Source: Hermatobates lingyangjiaoensis
Lineage: Eukaryota > Arthropoda > Insecta > Hemiptera > Hermatobatidae
Direction of reading: 5' to 3'
DNA length: 64,000 nucleotides
Assembly (NCBI GenBank): GCA_026182355.1
Contig: JAPFBL010000034.1
Location: forward strand, 124,001-188,000
The notes under the pieces are model-generated. The model made no database searches and was not told the origin of the DNA. It worked only from the letters and a program-made list of their open reading frames with translations. Positions 12,001 through 20,855 of this stretch are shown here, piece by piece (position 1 is the first letter of the stretch; each line of letters begins with the position of its first letter). Made by a program: the position numbers and the translations under genes.

Positions 12001-15000
12001 AGTTTTTTCTAATCTTATTGCAATTAGCCATATATTTATAGATTTAAAGTAAAATCTAGGCTAGTATTGGAATTTATTAGCATGGAATTTTTCTGAATGA
12101 TTTCCGCATGCAAGAAAACATACATTTAAATACGTTTGTCATATATGGTTGTCAGTTGTGCAATAATTTATAAATTGTGACATCATTTCATACAATATAC
12201 AGTTGGTTTATTTTTAGACTTCTATTTTCTCTTTAAAGTCAAATTTTCATAACTTTATCAGTCGTTTCATTGCGAAGCTTTAGACTTAGAATTTGTCTTC
12301 CTTAAAGATATATGTAAAAGAACTTTAGATATTTACTTTATAAATACAAAAAAAAAAAGTTCATGGAAGTGATAAGTATAGTTAAATACTGAAATAGTTT
12401 CTGGATCGAAAGCACGAAAAATATCAATAAATTATAATAAAGAGATTGATAAAGTTTAAAAATGTATTTGATTTTTTCATACGTTTCACTGCTATAAAAG
12501 TATATATTTTTATTTTGTTGAGATTATATTAAAGGTATTTATTCAGTGTATTTTCAAGGGTTTATGTCTTCCACTATTCACATTTCCTTCTTCTTTCAAT
12601 GATCATTTGGGCTTCAGTATAATCTTCACCACTGTAAGGTTAGACTTCAAGTCAAGAGAGTACTGGAAAAAATCTCTCAGAGGTCTCTTTTAATAATCTT
12701 TCTTGAAATATTGTGTATCATTTTCAATGCATCTTATCTGGGAAATACAAAACAGTTTTGGTTGTACAATTTTGGAGCGTACATTACTGATTTTTTTTTT
12801 TTAATTAATAAAACAAATTACTTTTTTGTTGTTTTTCATGCTATATATCAAATTTGATAAAAATAATTTAATGATATAGTGAACGTTTGTGGTACTAATG
12901 ATATATTTATGTTTTAATAATTTCTAAAAAACAGAACTATATATCTTGTTTGCTATAGTTTTATATGATCATTGCATAGTATAAAATCATATTTATATAT
13001 TTAGCACTTTCTTCAATCAATTAATAATATATTTTGCATGTCTCATTGTATTGTTTGAATCATTTGCAATCATTAAGTAATCAAATGATGATGATTTCAT
13101 TCCCATGCCATTGGTATGTTAATTATATTTAATATCATAAATTTATTTTGTCTTACTGTTGATATTCCAGGAATATATCCATTGCCACTTCATCTAGCTT
13201 ACGCATGGAGATATGATAGAGTTACTTAGCGTACAAAAGAGAACATTCTTGTACGAGAGTGAGTGTATTGGTTTGTGTGCCGGTTGTTGCTAAATGTTTT
13301 AAACAAAACTTTTTTTAAAAAAAATCAATAAGAAGCAACAAAATTTAGAAGTTTGATAAAATTATTTTTTTTTTATTTTATGCTAATTAGTTAATATCGA
13401 ATTTCCCAAGCTGAATAAGAGCAACTTGCTCAAAGCTGCCACGAACTTAATCTCTATTCCCTTATGTACTTGTATATTCATTTACTTTCTAAAAAGAAAA
13501 CTTCACTAGTTAATCCGGATTACTTTTTTGAAATATTCATGTTATAAGTAGCAATTATGGATCCATTATTTGTAACTTATCTAAAATTCAAACTTCATCT
13601 GCACACTGTTATATTACAGGGTGCCCCACAAAAAACCCCTAAATTTGAAACTTTAAACTGTATTATTTAAAATTTAAACCATTTTATTTTTTAATGGTAT
13701 TTAAAAACGAATCAAACTAACAACTTTATTGTGTAATTAACAAACCGTTAGCTAATAAGAAGTTGCAGATACCGCTCAAAATGCTGTCCATGAACTGCGG
13801 AACAGCGACGTAAGCGATCCATCCAGTTCTGAGTTGCTCGACGAATGACATCAAGAGACATGTTGTTCCATGCGTCCATCAACACATGTTTTAATGACTC
13901 AATTCAGTGATTCCTTTTCTTAGTCTCTGGACCTCCTGTAAGAGTGCACTCCAAATGCAAAAGTCCATTACATTGAGGTCAGGGCTCTTGGATGGCCATT
14001 ACTGGGGTGTGATCATACTCCAGTGTGTGGATACTCCAGATTTCATCACACCCCAGTAATGGCTATCCAAGAGCCCTGACCTCAATGTAATTGACTTTTG
14101 CATTTGGAGTATACTCTTACAGGAGGTTCAGACAGAGAAGAGGAATCACTGATATTGAGTCATTAAAATGTGTGTTGATGGACGCATGAAACAACATATC
14201 TCTTGATATCATTCGTCGAGCAACTCAGAACTGGATGGATCGCTTACGTTGCTGTTCTGCAGTTCATGGACAGCATTTTGAGCGGTATCTGTAACTTGTT
14301 ATTAGCTAATTGTTTGTTAATTACAGAATAAAGTTGTTAGTTTGATTCGTTTTTAAATATCATTAAAAAATAACATGGTTTAAATTATACAGTTTAAAGT
14401 TTCGAATTTAGGGGTTTTTTGTGGGGCACCCTGTAGTTTACGAATCGCTCGTGTTTCTCCCTTTTCAATTGGTCTCAGTATTTCAAAACTCCTTTCACAT
14501 CATTATAGCTCCGATTACATTCCAATATTCTCTGAAATATCTTCTTCAACCGAACTGAATACCGTTGCAGAGATGTTTCTTATTAAATCATGTACCTTAC
14601 GACCATACCAAAATAGAACAAACCAGGTTGTTTGAAGCTCTTTCGCCATATCTTGAGATTAACACCTCAAATATTTGCCGCTTTTTAAGGTCGTTTATTT
14701 CCCCATCATGCATTTGAACCGCTTGTCTTATATTAGCGGTGAAACATACTACCACAGCGAAAGTACCTTATGGTTTCATATGTATAGGTTTTTTTCCAAA
14801 CTATTTAAACCAAAAGCAATATTGAATTTGTGATATTTCCCTTCTTGAAGATGAAAAACAGGTTTACTGTGATAAACAACTAACATCGATAGAGTGAATA
14901 AAAAAGGGAGATTTTGTTTATTCATTCTACTACTGAATAAAAAATCTACTAATTTTACAAATATATATAATACATTAAACTTAATTGAAGAATTCACAGG

Positions 15001-17979
15001 TTGAATTGTGCTTTTATATTTTAGTTAACTGTTGAAGATTATGTCCACATAATGGAAATATTGACGAACGACGTGAGGTTCACAATGTACAACGTGTGTT
15101 ACAAAAGAGTTCTTGTCCTTTGGATATTTACAGCATTTGTTGTGTTACTCGCATTGCTGTTTTCTGGCATCGATGGATTGCTTTTGTTTGGCCTGGGAGT
15201 TTTGTGGCTTGTGTTTAATGCTGCTGCCATTTTTCTCTGCATGTGGGTCAAAATTAAGGTAAAAGTGAAATAGTATTTGATTTAAATACACAATAGAGGT
15301 AGTGGTAGTTGTAAATGAACTACTTTATTAGTTATGTACTTTATTTTCATTTATTAGTTTGTAGTAATTGAAAAGGAAGCAGACATGATTCCATTTTATG
15401 TGATACATATTATAGTTTTTAATATTTTATTACGACACTGGTAATGCTACAAAAATACTGCCTATGTAGAACAAGAAGTTATACGCTTAGAGTCTTTGGA
15501 TTAAACTTTAATGCTTAAACTTCAGAAACAAACTAAAACAAAATCATTTATAGTTTCATTTCGTGACAAGGTAGAGGCACATTTTGTCTAGTGTTTCTGT
15601 TAGTTTTTTCTGAACTTTTTTTGCCTTTAATATTTTTCATCATGTGTAAATTTACATATATATAATTCGAAATGTGAAAAAGGTGATCCAATAGAACAAT
15701 ATAAAGTTAAAATTAAACACGCCCAGAAAAACTACCACGATGGATATTTCGAACAAAAGTTTATAACCATGATAAGATCAGAAGACTTTTTCAACCGTCG
15801 CTGAGGCGTCTGTTTTGTCTCACTCCCACAGCTCTCTTGAAGACTGTAAAACCCGAAAATTAAAGGCTATAGGTGTATATTTTTTTCTTTTATTTGTGCT
15901 GTTTTACTAACTTTGAATTATATATTTATAAAACACAGATAGAAAACACTACAGAAACTCACATTGATATTTCGATGAGCCAACATCATCAGGAGAGGAA
16001 ATGTGATTGAAGAGTGAAACGACACTTAAGAGGAATACCTTTGTTGTAGTCGCAGTGAAATGGCTGCCAACATACGCAGAGAGGGGAAAGGGAAAAAGTA
16101 TAGCAACAGAAAATGGAAAGTAATTTAAATAGAACAAATAATAAATCAAATTAAATATGTAGGAAAAAATAAATTAAAAAAAATGTGGAGACTGAATTCA
16201 ATATTGTAAATGATAAATTGAAACGGAATTAAAAAATCAATTTAAGTTTGAGATGAGTCGTGGAGATACGTGACTCTTCAGAAGTCCTCAAGGTGATGAC
16301 AATGGTGTCATATACAAAAACAAAGAATTCACTAATCCAATTGAAAATGAATTTGTGGTGAGTTCTTTGATTGCATAGTCACGATGTGATATCTGTGTAT
16401 TGTGGGATTCCTGCAACTATAGATACTTAGAAAACTTAAAGAAACACGAATGAAACAGACCCTTTTAACGGTCGTCCTCAGGAAAGGAAGTTGTAAGGAT
16501 GAGAAGACGACAGCTTCAAAGAATATGTGCTGGTTGGCCTTAATGAAAACAAAAAATTAGTAGAAACTGGTAAAGAATAATAACGATGAGGAAAAAATAA
16601 TAATAGTAATAAAGAACCTTTATAAATATAAAACTTAATTGAACAAAAAAAATGATAAATTAAAAAAGTAAAAAAAAATTGTAATTGAGTGAATTTTTAA
16701 AAATACTTTCAGAATACTACTTAACTGTTTAGTTTGATACCCAAATGTAAACTAGCTCCTAAGAGCCATATATGGGCTTCTTGATGAGCTTTTAAAGTGC
16801 CGAATCCATTGTGTCTAGGGACTGTTTTTAGTATTTGAACTCTAAAACATTAATTGAAACTTAGACTATGTGAGTTAGCCTGCCAAATACATAGCAACTG
16901 GTCGTGTGCAATCCCGACTGACCGAAGACCTATGATTATTTATTAAGTGATACTAGGCTTAACTTAGTGGTTGATAAACACACATAGAATGTATCACGCT
17001 GAGAACAGTCTAAAGAGTTGACGCTATCGCTAGCAGTACAGGAAGAAGAATTAGAGCCCTGATAAACTTTTATTTTGTTTCTACTTCACGGTTTGTACTT
17101 ATAATTATATAAAAAGATTTCACATAAACACGTGAAACAACAATCAATGATCAAACCGCAATAAGAAATGGGAAAACAAGACTAAGATCTTTCAACCGTT
17201 GAAAGATCTTAGTCTTGTTTTCCCATTTCTTATTGTGGTTTGATCATTATAATTATATATATATATATCCACTTAAAATTCGAAAAAACGATCCAAACTG
17301 GACGCAAATCAGTTCACAAATGAAGAAAAGCAACACACAGAGAAAGAGACACACTTACAAACTCAAATTTTCGGATGGATGATCCGTCTTCAGGAGAAAA
17401 GAGAGAAAGGGCGACCAAGTGTTTCCGGCGTGCTTGGTCGCCCTTTCTCTCTTTTCTCCTGAAGACGGATCATCCGAAAATTTGAGTTTGTAAGTGTGTC
17501 TCTTTCTCTGTGTGTTGCTTTTCTTCATTTGTGAACTGATATATATACAATTAAAAGAAACCGACCAGCGGACTTTTTTTCAATAAAATAAATTCAAAAC
17601 GAAGGAAACACACAGAAAGACACACATAACTCACATCGATATTTCGACCATCATCTTCATCAGGAGGTGTGAAGAGCGAAGAGTCCCGCAGGAAGGCAGG
17701 TCGCCCCCTTGCCTTCCTGCGGGACTCTTCTTCTTCGCTCTTCACACCTCCTGATGACGACGATGGTCGAAATATCGATGTGAGTTATGTCTGTGTGTTT
17801 CCTTTGTTTTGAATTTATTTTATATATATATATAATAGTGTAAAATATTTGTTGTCAAGATTTCTCAGGCAATGAGAGTTTGATTGCAAGAGGAAGAAAC
17901 TGACCGCATCCCAATTAATCCTTTTTGTGTTACATATCTGTCCCACGGTCGACAATTTATTACTGTATACTGTGGTCGG

Positions 17980-18014
<35 letters not shown>

Positions 18015-18268
18015 CAATCACTCAATCACACGTATTATTGTGGTTAACATAAAACCACAATATGAAAAGGGAAAACAAGAATAAGATCTTTCAACTGTAA
18101 CAAGCGATCTTCGTCAGAGTCAAAAACCCAACTGACTCTGACGAAGGGGTTTTTGACTCTCACTAAGACCGCTTGTTACGGTTGATAGGTCTTAGTCTTG
18201 TTTTGCCATTTATATTGTGGTTTGATCATTGATTGTTATTTCACGTGTTTATGTAAAATCTTTACATA

Positions 18269-18301
<33 letters not shown>

Positions 18302-20813
18302 AAGTTTCTGAAAAACTCACTTGTCACAATTTTGAATTATTTCATTATTAGGTTAAGGAGGAATCTACTTAGGAAAACCTTTTTTTTTTCGATATCCTCT
18401 TAATTTTGTCAGAACATTTTACTCCCTTGTGTCATCATTGTACCTTTTACCAACTAGTTTGTTGTAAACATAGCAATAATCTTAGGTATTAATCTCACTT
18501 TTTGATAACGAAGTATTTACTGGTCTTATGAATAAATAAAAGTCTTTCTTAATACAATGAAATAACATTGATGATAAATGGTTTTTTTAAAGAATTGTTA
18601 AAATATTTTATTTTTAATTTTCAGTTGAATCACAATTTGGAACGATGCATGGCAAATGTAAATAAACACCTTTTAAGACATAAAATAATCCTGGGATTGG
18701 ATGATAGAGGAAGAATCTCATGCCACAAAGTCAATCTGTGTTTCATTTATTTCGACACAACAGAATGTGTGGTAAAGTTAATAATATTTAATTATCCTTT
18801 ATCAAAATTTCAAGGATTCTTTTTTAATATTTTTTTTTGTTTACATATATATATAGAAAAAGCTTCAAGAAGTAATCGAAAGGGAAGAAGCGGCTGGAAG
18901 AATTCTGAACAGAGAAGAAACATCAGAGCAGAAGCGTAAAAGGGAGCAATTTGTTTCTAAAATGGATATTGAAGACCACGATATAATTATCCAGGGATCC
19001 CATACCACTAGGCTGTCGAGGAAACAGGTATACGTCTTTTTGACTAACTTGGACATCATTTCCAATTTTTTAAATTATATTGATTTATTTGATATCCACT
19101 GATGATTTACTTTTTGATCTAGCTTTAGGAAAATGATACATTTTTACATTTCTATATATGTTATATTTTATTATTAATTGAAGGTTTATAACTACTGTGG
19201 AGTAACAGTCACGTCAGGGTTACCAATTTATAGTAATTGTTATTCTACAAAGCTCAAAAATGTGTTTTCTTCATAAATTACAATTTCTCATTCGTTTATT
19301 CATTCACAGCAAATAAAACAGGTTATAACAGATGATTCAATTTATTTTCACGCAGTGTTGTCTCTAAACTAGTCATTAATACCATATTGTCATATTAGAT
19401 GCAAAAAGAGAAAATGTTTTATCATAATCTCAATCAAATCAAGTATATGGTTGTTCTCAAAGATATGATCTTCGTTCAGAGAGGATCTGATATTCATAAA
19501 AGAAAAAAAAATTATGATTTAGTGATTTCTTTGTCTTGATGGTAATTTCTATAGGTAACGGCACCCTTTCCTGGCCATGCGTGAAAATCATAACAGCCTT
19601 AGTGAAGCTCAGACCTACCTGTGAAGGATTGAGTACACATTTTTCGGATTATCGGCTTTACGCAGCATGTGAAAACGCATATCTGTATTAAGTTCCACCC
19701 GAAGGTTATTGAAACGCTTGTTGAAGATTCAGGAAGCCTTTGGCAAAGAGAAATTGAAAATACACGTATTATATGACAAACTTCGGTTTTAAAATAAGTC
19801 ATGGCCTGGGAGGTGATTTTGAAACGAAGGATTCATTATGGTTATTCATCAAATAGTGTTGCATGACCGTTGAGAAAAGCCACCATCAATATTGAAGAAG
19901 TGGATTAATTTTCTAGTTGTTCAGTCAGTTACTTAGCATTACTTGATTACTCCTTGTTCATGTGGAGACTAAGTATCCTCATGAACACAAGGGTTTACTA
20001 AGAACACAGAGTTGTAGTGTTCTTCTTCATATTTATGCCACAAAGAAAGAAGAATAATAACATATGTTTGAAACCGGTTGTTTTCTTAGTAAAAATAGTA
20101 AAAGTGATAACTTTGTCTATAATTTGTAAAAGTATAAGTGAGAATAAGCTAACTGCCAGTTGATAACCATTTTGGTAAGATATCATAGTTATGTAGAACA
20201 TAGTTATAAATAACATTGGTGACGCAGGATGGTTGGATGTGGATTGAAATAAAATTTGAATTGCCACATTGGACGAATAACACATTACCAATACAAAATG
20301 ACTACTGGTGGTCATTCACCAGCAGTACAAAGTAATCAGTGTCATATGCTTGTTAAGACTTACCGTCGCGATGTGCTATTGATACTACGGAGCTATTGTT
20401 AATAACGTCAGTCTATCCCTTTTTCATAACAATGTGCCGTATCATTCTGTTCACCAGATCCACACTTACTTAATAGAAAAATTATACAAGAGGTCTCGAA
20501 TTACAGCTTTACAGCTTTTGAATTACGAGATTCCTGAGATGTTATAAGCAGTGGTAGAACTGCTAGAAGAAGATCCTCTAGAGCAAAATATATCCTCTGC
20601 TGTGAAAGTAAATAAATAAAATTGTGAAATCCATTTAATTCAATACAATTATGTATATATATAAAATAAATTCAAAACGAAGGAAACACACAGAAAGACA
20701 CAGACATAACTCACATCGATATTTCGATGTGAGTTATGTCTGTGTCTTTCTGTGTGTTTCCTTCGTTTTTAATTTATTTTATTTAAAAAAGTCCGCTGAC
20801 CGTTCTTTTAATT

Positions 20814-20855
<42 letters not shown>

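Noticed and set aside
17551..17745. ORFs encoding FVFNLFYLKKS-type peptides (also at 20.65 and 41.0 kb)
   Set aside because: The same peptide appears wherever family B ends occur, on either strand; it is a by-product of the repeat, not a gene family.
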